Shown: positions 43,275 through 55,060 of the stretch, one piece after another | Numbering within the stretch: the first letter of the stretch is position 1 | Layout of the letters: each line of letters opens with the position of its first letter | Assembly (NCBI GenBank): GCA_023897205.1 | Contig: JAHWDD010000001.1 | Location: forward strand, 4,960,001-5,024,000 | Length of the DNA stretch: 64,000 nucleotides | Direction of reading: 5' to 3' | From: Exophiala sp. HKRS030 | Lineage: Eukaryota > Ascomycota > Eurotiomycetes > Chaetothyriales > Herpotrichiellaceae | Notes under the pieces: model-generated | Seen by the model: only the letters and a program-made list of their open reading frames with translations | What the model was told of the DNA's origin: nothing | Database searches by the model: none | Made by a program: the position numbers and the translations under genes

Positions 43275-44741
43275 CTTGGAGACAACGGAGTAGTTATGAT
43301 AGTATCGTAGAAGTGAATATCATCTTCTTCTCACTCTCATGTTGTCCTATCACTCCTATTAGTACTTTGGCCGTCGTCCCTTTCCAACTACGAGTCATTG
43401 ATGATATTGACGTCACTATTGACTGATTCGGGCGACGCGTTTTACGTGGGCGCGTCCAGGTAAAAAGCCGAAATTGATCCGGGTTGCAAATTCTCAAGCC
43501 AACTACAAGCTACCTCTTCTCTCCTCGTACAGAAAGACATAAGACACTCGCCTTCCGTTTCTCAAAGTCTTTCATCCTTCGGTCTTTGTCGCTCAACCCT
43601 AGAATTGATCGTTCCGCCGGGGTCAATGCGTTTGCCAGACCTATTATCTAGCCTGTGTTAGTCCTTGGTCGACAAAGGCTATCCCCGACGACTTGACCAA
43701 TAGACCTAACCAACTTGCTCATCGGCCTCAGGCGAGGTCACTGTGGATCAGGCCGGGTATTCGACATAGGCTGCACATCTTCGGTGTGCATTTGACCTAA
43801 AAATGAAGGTGGCAGGATCAAGCCATGGTCCACAGTCAGTCAGCAATCTGGTCCTCATCACCTTGCGTTGGATCACCGTACCATTACCCACGATACCGTC
43901 CTGATCGTGCTCATTGGAGCAACGAACTCAGGGTATTTGAAGACGCTGAGACAGCGGCATGAGTTCAGCTGATCTGCTATCGACGCGCAGTGTCCTGATC
44001 GACAGCTCTGGTCATCATCGATCCCTGCCTCCCGCCTCCCATAGGATGGGACATGGCATGTACCGGCATTAGTTGACAGGGAGGCCAGGCAGTCCTCGGA
44101 ATGTACAGAGCGGCGTCAGTCCTTCATGGGAAGTCATGAGGGATGGTGGTCTGAAAACCCCTCATTCGGGTCATGCATAAATTGGAAGACGCCAGTACTA
44201 GGTGCATGAAGACGTATTTTGACTCCTTCGGGAAGTAGCACTGACTCAAGCGGCACACTGACAGGACGCGTCAATGATGGCAATGCGCTGTCGTTTTCTT
44301 GACAGGGTAAGCTTCGAACTAATTGATGTCACAGGATGCTCGCATGCCGATGAGGACGAGCGACACGAATGCTGTGAGCGACGAAGACTCCAAAGGCAGC
44401 TCACCTAATTTGTGACATTGGCCTCAACGTACCGCTGCAAATATCAGTGACCTTCGTCGATACCACCAAACTCGAGTTGTTGCGCATGTTGTATAGTGAT
44501 CGAACTAATGGTATCCACCACGCAAGCTACCACTCTAAAAGCAGATATTCAAGACTAAACCAACAGATACGGCATGGCTGGTTCGATGAACGAGTACGGC
44601 TCGCCTCGAGCTCGGAGTAACTCACCAAGTTAAGTTTACTGTGAGAATGCTCAATGCAAGCCTTCCAATTCGGACTGTACTCTCTTTAGTTCTGAGGCGG
44701 CATTTCTGATCGATACTCTCTATCAAGCGAGCTTCCACCAA
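43275..44741. other. Gene-poor 1.5 kb stretch left of the polyketide locus
   Basis: No supported gene on either strand, and no long repeat or transposon end found by eye. The first part holds the AlkB promoter. Confidence 0.5.
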
Positions 44742-45226
44742 TCAAGCCGTTACCAAGTTTCCCCCAGGCTGCAGCTCAACTATCTTGCCGTCTTGAATGT
44801 ATACCTCTTCCCACCCGATGATGATCTGCGAATTTGCAGGGTCGGCGAATTTCATTTCATCGGGAACAACCACTTGTAAATAATATGGATCCTTCTGTGC
44901 AGCATCGAAGCACGACATGTCAGGCATCAGCAGTTCGACAAAGCCGTCCCACTCGGCTATGGTGGCCTGGGCAAGCCCAGGGATCGACTTGGCCTGATTC
45001 CGCACCGAGGACGGGGTATGGTACTGGAAAATCCCGGTCAGCACCGGGTGGATGGATCACCAGTCGTACTTGCCTGGGTGTACTTGAGGACTCCGTGACG
45101 AGTCAACCAATCCTGAACCTGCGGGACATGTGTGTTCGTCCAGTACGACTGGAATTCTTCTTCCGAGAATGCCGGATTACGTTTGACAAGGATGGTAAAT
45201 CGGAGGAGGCGCTGCTTAGTTGCCAT
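44742..45226 (-). CDS. EthD-domain protein (small dehydratase/oxygenase-like) next to the PKS
   Basis: Two exons (45226-45074 and 45023-44742), 144 residues. The 50-nt intron has a GC donor (CAG|GCAAGT) and a TTCCAG acceptor; the nearby GT donor would put the second exon out of frame, so GC-AG is required. The protein has the EthD-type ferredoxin-like fold: 'LLRFTILVKRNPAFSEEEF', 'YWTNTHVPQVQDWL', 'VLKYTQYHTPSS', 'WDGFVELLMPDMSCFDAA' and 'DPYYLQVVVPDEMKF'. EthD proteins in fungal polyketide clusters include dehydratases and anthrone-modifying enzymes. It is divergent from the PKS across a shared promoter, so it is the best candidate tailoring enzyme. The start is the ATG at 45226; six further codons upstream are open but begin without ATG. 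Confidence 0.87.
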
Positions 45227-45507
45227 GTTGTTGAGAGGTGCCAATGCTGCACACTCGTGTCACGACAGTTGGAGGGATTGATCAACGGCATGGAAAGGCA
45301 GGGTCTAAATGTATCTTCACCATTGTGTCCAGTGAGAATGCTTAGTGCAAGTCGGGCCTGCGGCTTCCGGTCCAAGCGAGACAACTACTCAAACCTCGCG
45401 CATTAGAGCTCTGGAGAGGCTGGTGTGGAGTTGCGCGTGCACGAACGAAAAGACTGACATCTGTCAAATTCCCAGAAATCGGCACACATTCTTCAGCGAC
45501 CATTGGG

Positions 45508-45520
45508 CACCGCCGCGGTG
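45508..45520. promoter_or_regulatory. Palindrome CACCGC-C-GCGGTG
   Basis: A 13-bp palindrome with perfect 6-bp arms, 282 bp upstream of the EthD start. It contains the core ACCGCC that is repeated near the PKS side of the same promoter. Confidence 0.4.
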
Positions 45521-46056
45521 GGGAAGGCGAGTATAGAGAGGCGGTGAACAGTAGCAACATTGCGAGACGTGTCACCGGACCGCGTTGGTTCCAAGATATG
45601 CACGACCCCAGCCACAGTCGCAAACACAACTGGACGGCTCGTCATACTTGAATGTCGTGCGATTGATAATTCACTAAGATGGTGTTTCAATGCGGGAAAC
45701 GCCAATGGATGAGGAGAGACATAGGGTTTTCGGTCGTTCCCCTGAGCGTGAAGCGCTGGTGTCAAAGAGGTTAGATTTAACCCTCGATCGAGCTAACTTG
45801 CTGGGCGCGATTGGCCGCATGATATATACGTCCGAGCAGATACGCCCGATACCTTGATGCGCTGTCATCGCAGACCTCGAGGAGAAACCTTGTGGATGCT
45901 CCACACAGACTTCATGTTCATGCGCGCGAACGCATGCACGAGCCTTCCAAACGTAATATGAGCAGCAGAGATAAGAGCAACGTTTTCTCTACGACAATTT
46001 ACCGATCTCGACTTGGGACTGACTTCTCCACCTGCTTAAGGTGACTAGTTTCGAAA

Positions 46057-46066
46057 GTGTACCGCC
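46057..46066 (+). promoter_or_regulatory. GTGTACCGCC element, copy 1
   Basis: Exact reverse complement of the decamer at 46109-46118, with 42 bp between them. The pair lies about 590 and 540 bp upstream of the PKS start. A 10-bp inverted repeat with this spacing suggests two sites for one factor; function is inferred. Confidence 0.4.
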
Positions 46067-46108
46067 GGCGATGTCTTGTGAAATCAGATGCTCCTACGAG
46101 AATTACAA

Positions 46109-46118
46109 GGCGGTACAC
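46109..46118 (-). promoter_or_regulatory. GTGTACCGCC element, copy 2 (inverted)
   Basis: Reads GGCGGTACAC on the plus strand, the inverted partner of 46057-46066. Confidence 0.4.
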
Positions 46119-46651
46119 GATCCCAGACGTACATGAAATGTGGCAAATAATGTTGCACTTTTCGAGATGCGGCATCTTGAGCCGACTCGAGTTACAAGAC
46201 AGAACGCTCTAAGTCAATCGGCAGATGCTGTGAAGTGTATGAGCCATGTTGAAGAGTACATTCATCGAAGACTCGTGGATGTACCCAGAGCTCTTCGCAC
46301 CTGATTTGCTGAGGAAGTCACGCTTCTGTTCGATCGTGAAGTGACAGCTTCTCAGAGGGGCTCATAGCTTCACTATCTTACACCTCAGGCCTGAAACCAT
46401 TCGTTGGTCACGTTGCCGCTGGAATCTATTTAAGCAAGCATGCTGCAGCTTGCCGTTTCCGATAATGAGGAGTTATCGTGAGCCAGGAACGCGTATCAAG
46501 GAATGTTTCCATGCCTTTGGACATAAAAACTGCCGCCGCCACTGACATAGTACCGTCACTTCTTGTCCCCCAGCTCTAGGCTGGAGCAATCTACTGTGCT
46601 CCAGACCGAATCCCAATATCCTCTTTTCACATACAGCGTTGAAAGTTGCAG

Positions 46652-49600
46652 ATGAATATGGCAGGCTCAACGGTGCCTCGATTCCCTTCGCCCAACAGCG
46701 GCACGTCCAACATGCCAATCGCTGTCGTCGGCATCGGTGCCCGATTCTCAGATACCGCTACTGACCCAGAGAAGTTCTGGGAACTATTGGCAGAGGGACG
46801 AAGCACCAGTCAACCAGTGCCAAAAGATCGATTCGATGCTGACGCTTACTACCACCCCGACTACGACCATGCAGGTACATGCGTCACAACCAAGGGCCAC
46901 TTCATGAAGCAAGATGTGTCCAAGTTCGATGCTCCATTCTTCTCCATCACAGCCAACGAAGCCAAATCCATGGATCCCCAGCAAAGAATGGCTCTCGAAG
47001 TTGCCTACGAAGCATTCGAAAATGGTTAGTACAATACCCTTTCTGATACTAGTGGCTTTAGCTCATGCCTGCTGTCTAGCTGGAATGCGAATCGAGGACT
47101 TGACAGGATCAAATACATCTGTGTACATGGGTACTTGTACCCAAGACTACTATGATTTGCTGCTCAAGGATTCTGAACCAACAACCATGCATTCCGTCAC
47201 CGGCATCAGCAAGTCACTCTTGGCTTGTCGGTTATCCTGGTTCTTTGATCTCAGAGGTCCAGCTTTGACAATTGACACTGCCTGTTCGTCGGCACTATGT
47301 GGAGTTCATCTCGCTTGCCAGAGTCTGCGTACCGGCGAGAGTGAGACCGCGCTGGTAGCTGGCACCAATCTGATCTTCGCCATCGATACCATGGTTTCCA
47401 TGTCGGCCATTCATGCTCTCAGTCCCGATGGGCAATGCTACAGTTATGACCACAAGGCCAACGGTTATGCCAGAGGCGACGGAATAGCCGCTCTTGTCCT
47501 CAAGCCACTGGAGAAGGCCCTTGCCGACGGCGATGTAATTCGCGGAGTCATCCGTGGCTCAGCTATCAACCAAGACGGCGGTGCCTCAGGTATCACCCTT
47601 CCTATCGCTGCTGCTCAGGTAGACCTTGTCAACACCGCATACTCGAATGCTGGACTCCCTTTGAATCAAACAGCCTACTTTGAGGGTCACGGCACGGGCA
47701 CCGTTGCTGGTGACCTCCAAGAAACGACCGCCATGGCAAAGACCATTGGGAAAGTAAGATCCAAGGAAAGCCCACTCTATATTGGCTCTTCCAAAACCAA
47801 CATTGGGCACATTGAAGGTGCTAGTGGTCTCGCAGGCTTGATCAAAGTCATTTTCTCGCTGGAGCATGGGATGATTGCTCCAAACGTCAAGTTTGAGCAC
47901 CCACCCCCGTCAATGGACTTCGACGAGTGGAATCTCAAGGTCGCCACGGAATTGACGCCGTGGCCACTCGAAGGCGTGCGTCGGGCCAGCGTCAATGGCT
48001 TTGGTTTTGGTGGTACGAATGCCCATGTCATAGTCGACGATGCCTACCATTTCCTCAAGGAACACGGTCTCAAGGGTAGACATAATTGTATTGTCAATGA
48101 GCCCAGCAGCTCACCACACTCCACTGCAGATTCTGGTTTCGGTACTATGGACTCTAGTGTGGAGCTCTCTGATCCGTTTGAGATCAGCTTCAAGAACAAA
48201 ATCGCCGCTTTGAATGCCCAACCAAGGCTCCTACCATGGTCTTCAGGCGAGAAAAAGGGCTTGGAGAGAACATTCTCTCAGCTCTCCGAATACTTGACGC
48301 AAAAAGCCGCTGAGGGCTACGCGCCTGAGGTGCTGGACAGGTTAGGCTTCACTCTTGCAAAGCGAAGAAGTATCTTCCCATGGAGGACTTTCTCGATGGC
48401 TTCATCATTGGAGGGTGCCGCTACTCAATTGAGTGCTTCCCTGGCCACTCCTGTACGAGCCAAGCAATCCACAGATATCGCGTTCATCTTCACTGGTCAA
48501 GGTGCTCAATGGCACGCTATGGGCAGAGAATTACTACCATATAGAGTCTTCCATGACAGTCTGACAGCATCAGATGAAGTCCTGCAAGCGCTAGGATGTA
48601 CCTGGTCCTTGTTCAAGGAACTCGCCAAAGACAAAGACATGTCACGGATTGATGAGACTGAGTTAAGCCAGGCTTGCTGTACTGCATTGCAATTAGCTTT
48701 GGTGGACTTGCTGCGCTCATGGGATGTACTCCCAAACGCAGTCATCGGCCATTCAAGTGGTGAGATTGCCGCGGCTTACGCGAAAGGTGCCATCAGCCGT
48801 GCCTACGCGATCAAAGCTGCCTACTACCGAGGAGTGTACGCCAACAAGTTGAAAGAGGTCTCCCCTGACCTGAAGCTGGGCATGCTTGCTGTCGGCGTTG
48901 GCGAAGCCCAGATGAGGCCTTACCTCGAACCTGTCCAGGACAAGGTCACTATTGCTTGCTACAATAGTCCCTCAAGTTTGACACTTTCTGGTGAAGTTAG
49001 CAGTCTCGACGAAGTCGAGGAGGCTCTGAAGGCTGAGTCAATATTTGCCCGAAAATTGAAGGTGAACGTAGCCTATCATTCCACCTACTTGAATGGGATT
49101 GCTGAGGAGTACAGCAATTCTTTGGGTGATGAGAAGCCGCTTTCGAACTGCGACAGCATCAAGATGATCTCTACGGTCACCGGACTTCCTATTGAAAGTT
49201 CCAGCTTCGAGACATCCTACTGGGTCAGCAACTTGTTGTCACCTGTAAAGTTTGATCAGGGTTTGCAGAAGTTGCTGAAGGACACATCTATCGATCTACT
49301 CGTCGAAATTGGGCCACATGGTGCTCTCCAAGGACCAGTCAAGCAAATACTCTCGGCAATCAACATGGATCTTCCATCCATGTCATTGCTAGACCGGAAA
49401 CGGGACGCCGCCAGTTCCACTGTGGAAGCCATGGGTCGCCTGTGGCAGTATGGTGTTGACGTTGACGTACCTTCTGTCAACAGTCTACAAGGCACTCAAG
49501 CTGGCACTCCCGCGCCACTGGTAGATCTTCCTCCTTACGCCTGGAATCATGAGAACAATTACTGGTGTGAGTCGACTATCTCCAAAGACGTCCGCTTCCG

Positions 49601-52600
49601 ACACGAAAAGCGACACCATATCTTGGGCTATCTCATCCCTGGTGCTGTTCCGAATGAGCCACTGTGGAGAAACTTGCTACGGATATCAGAAAGCCCATGG
49701 CTCCAGCACCACAAGATCCAGGGCACTATACTATATCCAGCAGCTGGTTTCATTGCTACTGGCATACAGGCAATGTGGGAATTTACTGGCTTTCGCGAGG
49801 ACGTTGCCGGATTCGAGCTCCGAGATGTCAAAATTGAAAGAGGTCTCGTCGTTCCTGCTGACGATGCTGGCGTCGAGACCAGCCTACAATTGAAGCCGAT
49901 CAAGGTCGGCACCGCGTCGATGGAAGTCGTGTGGCACGAGTTTACTCTCTATTCCAGGTCGAGCAGTGATATCTGGCAGGAGCATTGCTCCGGTCTGATC
50001 CGGATCAAGCCTAAACAGCAGACTAACGCACTCTTCAACGATGAAGAAGCTGCTGAGATGAAACGTATGAGAGAACGACACATGGAGATCAGATCTCGCT
50101 GCACCAAGTCTGAGTACCCAAGACAATTCTATGAAGCGTTATCCACAATGGGTTACCAATATGGCAGTGTCTTCCGAGGCTTGAGCGAGATCAAATACGG
50201 CTACATGGAAAGTAGCTGTGTGTGCACTGTTCCAGATACCAGAGCAACCATGCCGTTCAACTTTGAGTTGCCTCACATAGTTCATCCCGCATTCCTAGAC
50301 AGCATCTTCCACATGCTTCTACCATCACTCATGCCTGAAGGAATGCATATGAGCGCTGTCGGCGTCCCTACACATTTCGAGTATCTATACGTCGCTGCTG
50401 ACATCAGTAAGACTCCTGGAGACGATGTCATAGGATACTCCGAGGCCATTCCTCCCCTGAGTCGAGAAACGCACGGTAACCTCGTGGTCATGGATGCAGG
50501 GCTCACTAAGCCGGTGGTGGTCATTGAGAACCTCACCTGTACAGCAGTGGCATCTGCTGGCAATGAGCAGGATGGACTTCGGCAATTAGGAAGCGAGCTC
50601 ATTTGGAAGACCGATGTTAATGAGCTGGGAAGCACCATGGCACCAGCTGAGCTTGACACGATCACTACTCGACTTCTGGCAGAGAACCCGAAAGTCGCTG
50701 AAGAGCTCGAGTTCGCGGGTCTGACCTATGCTAAGCGGATTCTCAACTCGATCACACCTGAACAGGTGAAATCGCTGAAGCCTCATCATCAACTTTTCTA
50801 CCAGTACTGTCAACACAACTTCGAACTCGCCTCGCAAGGCAAGCTTCCTCATCAAACAAGTGGCCTTGACTGGCTCAATCCGCCGGAGGAGGTAGAGAAA
50901 GACATCCTCTCTCGCGTCTCACAGGCAACAAATGACGGTCGACTCCTATGCCATCAGGGAGAGCATCTAATTGATATCCTACTCGGTAAGACAGAGCCTC
51001 TGGAAGTAATGATGGAAGACAATCTTCTCGACGCCTACCATGGACATCACTTGGGATGGGAGATTGCTCATCATCAACTGGCCGAGTATATTGACCTACT
51101 TGCTCACAAAAACCCTGAGCTCAATGTCCTCGAGATTGGTGCTGGGACCGGTGGCACCACTCTTCCTATCCTACAAAAACTTGGTGGAGAGAAGGGCGAA
51201 TCGCCACGCATGAGATCTTACTGCTACACTGACATTACTAGTGGTTTCTTTGAAGCAGCTGCAGAGAAATTTGCGCCATGGGTCTCATACATGCAATTTC
51301 AGAAATTAGATGTCGAGTCCGATCCCACGGAGCAAGGTTATGAGGCAGGCAGCTATGATGTGATCATTGCCTCCAATGTCCTTCATGCGACAAGGTCCAT
51401 GGACGAAACCATCAGCAATGTTAGCACTCTCCTCAAGCCGGGTGGAAAGCTGGTTCTGTACGAGATCACCAATCCCCTTCAGAGAGTCTGTATGATCTTC
51501 GGCTCCTTGCCTGGTTGGTTTGCTGGCGCCGATGAAGGACGACGACTTTCGCCCTGCTTGACAGAGAAGCAGTGGTCCGACTTACTCCAGCGTCACAATT
51601 TCTCTGGTGTTGACGTATCTGCTCGCAGCATGCCAAGTGAGCAAGATTACATGCAGAGCTTTATGGCATCAACCAAGAACGCGGCTGAGATTAAGACACA
51701 ATTGCCTACAGATGTCGTCATCATCCAGCCCGGCGATGCTGAAGTGAACAACAAGTTGAACGAGAAGCTTGTATCTGCTCTGCAGGCCGTGGGAGTACAA
51801 GCCGCATGCCAGAGCATGGCTGAGGCTCTTGCTGCTGGCGTAAACAAGAAATTCTGCATTATCACTCTGGAAGCTGAGAAACCGTGGCTGATAGATGTTG
51901 ACGCCAAAGATTTTGACAACCTTCAAGACCTCGTCGTACGCTCGAGACGTCTTCTTTGGCTCACAAGGGGTGCCACAGATGGACACGAGCCTGGCTCGAG
52001 TCTCATTACGGGCCTGGCTCGCGCAATCAGAGCTGAGAACCCAGGGCTCGTCCTCGCCACGTTGGATCTCGATCCGAGTTGGAATTGTGATGACCGGGCC
52101 AATATCGATTCGATCATGCGAGTCTTCGAGTTGTGCTGCGAAGAAAAGGAAGAAGCTGACCCCGATTGGGAATACGCGTTGCGTAGAGGGTCGCTTCAGA
52201 TTCCACGATACACACCTGACGCCCCGACTGACGCAATGCTACAAGCTATGACAACTCAACGCCAACCGGTTGCTGGTCCGTTGAAGCAAGATGGTCGTCC
52301 TCTGAAGCTGGAAATTGGAGCACCGGGCATGCTGAGCTCGTTCCGATTTGTCTCGGACGAGAAAGTAGTAGAGCCACTTGCTGACAACGAGATTGAAATT
52401 GAAGTCAAAGCCACTGGCCTTACACCGAGAGATGTCCTCATCGCAACTGGCCAAGCCCCACTAGATGAGATTGGGTCCGAGGCTGCCGGTGTTGTCTGCA
52501 AGGTTGGCAATGCGGTTAACAACTTCAAGCTAGGTGACAGAGTTGTTACCTGGCAGCGAAATGAGGGCTGCTTGCGAACTCATCTGCGTAGCACAGAGAC

Positions 52601-54665
52601 CTCAACGCTGGCAATCCCAGATAACTTGTCCTTCGAAGATGCTGCCTCGCTGCCTATGGCTTTTGCGACAGCGTGGTACGCCTTGAGTCTCCGGGTTCGT
52701 CTCGGAAAGGACCAGAGTGTGCTTATCCACAATGGCGCCAGTGCCGTAGGTCAGGCTTCGATCATGGTCGCCCAGCACCTTGGTGGAGAGGTCTTCGTTT
52801 CGGTGTCGACTGCTGAGGAAAAGGCTGTGGTTCAAAAGTACGGTGTCAAGAACGACAACATTCTCAGCGTCACTGATGCCGAGTTCGTGAGGGGTATCAA
52901 GCGCCTCACGAATGGAAAGGGTGTTGATGTAGTGCTTAACTCACTTAGAGGCGAAGCTCTCCGTCAAACCTGGCACTGTGTTGCGCCATTCGGCTATTTC
53001 ATTGAACTCGGTCAGGAGGATATTCTGGGCAACACTGGCCTAGACATGGGTCCTTTCAAGCACAACGTCACATTCATTGGTGTCAATCTTCTTGAATTGT
53101 GCCGCAGCGGCGAGCAGATTGCTGCAACGCTGTTCGGCGCTGTTTGGGAACTCCTCAAGGACGGAAAGATCCAGCCACCACAAGGACTTTCCCAGTACAA
53201 GTATTCGCAGATGGAAGGGGCTTTCAATGCCATGCAGTCGACTGGCATCGGTAAGGTCATAATGACTGTCGAGGATGGTGATGAAGTCTTGGTAAGTCCA
53301 CTGAAAATGGTTTGCCTGCGCTGTTAACAAAATGTAGATTGTACCCCCTGGTGCCCAAGCTCTTGACTTCAATCCCGACGCCAGCTATATCCTTGCTGGA
53401 GGCTCTGGTGGTATCGGTCCTTTGATCGCGGCCTGGATGGCAGATCACGGAGCCAAGAATCTCATCGTCCTCTCTCGGTCAGGCATCATGAGGCCCGATG
53501 CCAAGGAGGTCTATGATGCACTTGTTGTTCGTGGCTTAGTCGTGAAGGACATCAGATGCGATGTGACTGACCCTGTTGCTGTGAGCGCCGCAGTTGATGA
53601 ATGCCAGAAGACTATGCCTGTCATCAAGGGTATTATTATGGGAGCCGTCAAGCTCGAAGATTCGGTCTTTGACAACATGACTTTTGCCAATTGGAAGAAT
53701 TGTCTCGACCCTAAAGTGAAGGGGACTTGGAATTTGCATCAAGCTTTGCCGAAAGACTTGGACTTCTTTGTTTGTTTGTCGTCCATCGGTGGTTCGGTAG
53801 GCAACCGTGGCCAGGGTAATCACGCTGCTGGTAAGTTTGCTACACATGCGTATTTGCGAAGATTGGTCGCTGACATGAGATTCCAGAAAGCACTTACCAA
53901 GACGCTTTGATGGAGCACCGCCGTAACTTGGGCCTAGCTGGCTGCAGCATTGACATTGGTACCATTCTCGGTGTTGGTTGGATCGCCGAGAACATCGAAG
54001 CCGCCGCCATGGCGTATCTCCGGTCCATTCAATACCTCGGCATGCGCTTTGATGAGCTTCTTCTTCTCATTCAAGCTGCCATCACTGGCTACACGATGGA
54101 AGGGTACCACACACCTACCGTACTTGCGGCAGGTCTGGGAACGGGCGGCTTGGTTCTTCAACATGATGTCGACCCGCCATTCTGGTTCGATGACGCCAAG
54201 TTCCGACACCTCCGCATCGTTGGCACACACTCGAACGACTCGAGCGACGACCAGGAAGAAGGCAGTGTCCCGGTAGCCGCGCAGCTCAAGGCTGCTACCT
54301 CCCTCAACGAAGCTGGAGAGCTCGTGACCGCAGCCATCACGAACAGATTGGCAAAGCAATTGCTCATGTCGCCCGATGACTTGGACAGCATGAAGCCAAT
54401 CAGCAGACTCGGCGTCGACAGCTTGATTGCCGTTGAATTGAGAAACTGGATCTTCAGAGAGGTCGGCGCTGATGTGGGTATGTTTGAGATTTTGAGTGAG
54501 GAGCCCATGTGCAATCTTGCAGTCAAGATCGCAGGAATGTCCAAGTTCTTACCCAAGAGCTTGACGGAGGGCGGGGAGGAAGAGGCCAAGGACAATGCCT
54601 TTGAGCAGAAAGGAGCTATTACAAACAGTCACTTCCCGGACCTGTCTCAGGGCGTTGTTGTCTAG
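46652..54665 (+). CDS. Highly reducing polyketide synthase, KS-AT-DH-MT-ER-KR-ACP
   Basis: Four exons (46652-47024, 47080-53291, 53338-53830 and 53887-54665), 2618 residues. The ATG at 46652 is the first in frame. KS: 'IDTACSSALCG' (Cys193) with 'FEGHGTGT' and 'SSKTNIGH'. AT: 'GHSSGE' (Ser683). DH: 'HKIQGTILYP' (His1002) and 'HPAFLDSIFH'. C-methyltransferase: 'VLEIGAGTGGTTLP' (about 1475-1488). ER: 'LIHNGASAVGQA' (about 2009). KR: 'LAGGSGGIGPLI' (about 2217), with 'LSSIGGSVGNRG' followed by 'GNHAAESTYQDAL', where His2357 and Ser replace the usual catalytic Tyr and Asn. ACP: 'LGVDSL' (Ser2538 for the pantetheine arm). There is no thioesterase or reductase after the ACP, as usual for this class. 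It should build a C-methylated, largely reduced chain from malonyl-CoA. Partner EthD gene lies divergently upstream; Trm5 follows. Confidence 0.95.
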
Positions 54666-55060
54666 GAGCCTTAGGCAAGAAGGCAAGGAGAGTCATGAGC
54701 TGGGATGTGGTTATACGGATTTCCTTTGTTTATCGGAGTTGGAGTTGCTTTTTGAATGATGGCATGATATTTATGATATGATAATGACACTCCTCACTTT
54801 AGAATGATCTTCAGCATGTTCATATCAAATTGTTCCTTCAACATGTTTAGCCACGTCCTGATAACTCGTACTGGAGGTTCGTTGGAGAGTAAAAATGGCA
54901 ACTGAAATGTGCCAATTCAGTCTAATGCGAGAGATGCCTTCTAAAGCGGCAACCAGTCGAACTCTCTGAAATCCTCTATCTGAAAATGACTCCAGTCAGA
55001 ATATCATGAGTACTCTAGATTCTTTTTCTTGCTCCAGTCACTCCTTGATGCTTTGTTTTT
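54666..55060. other. Intergenic between PKS and Trm5
   Basis: 395 bp; PKS 3' region and Trm5 promoter. No gene seen. Confidence 0.5.

Larger units (their letters stand above)
45227..46651. other. Shared divergent promoter of EthD gene and PKS
   Basis: 1.4 kb with no supported gene. It contains three elements with the core ACCGCC/GGCGGT (separate entries at 45508, 46057 and 46109). Confidence 0.6.
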
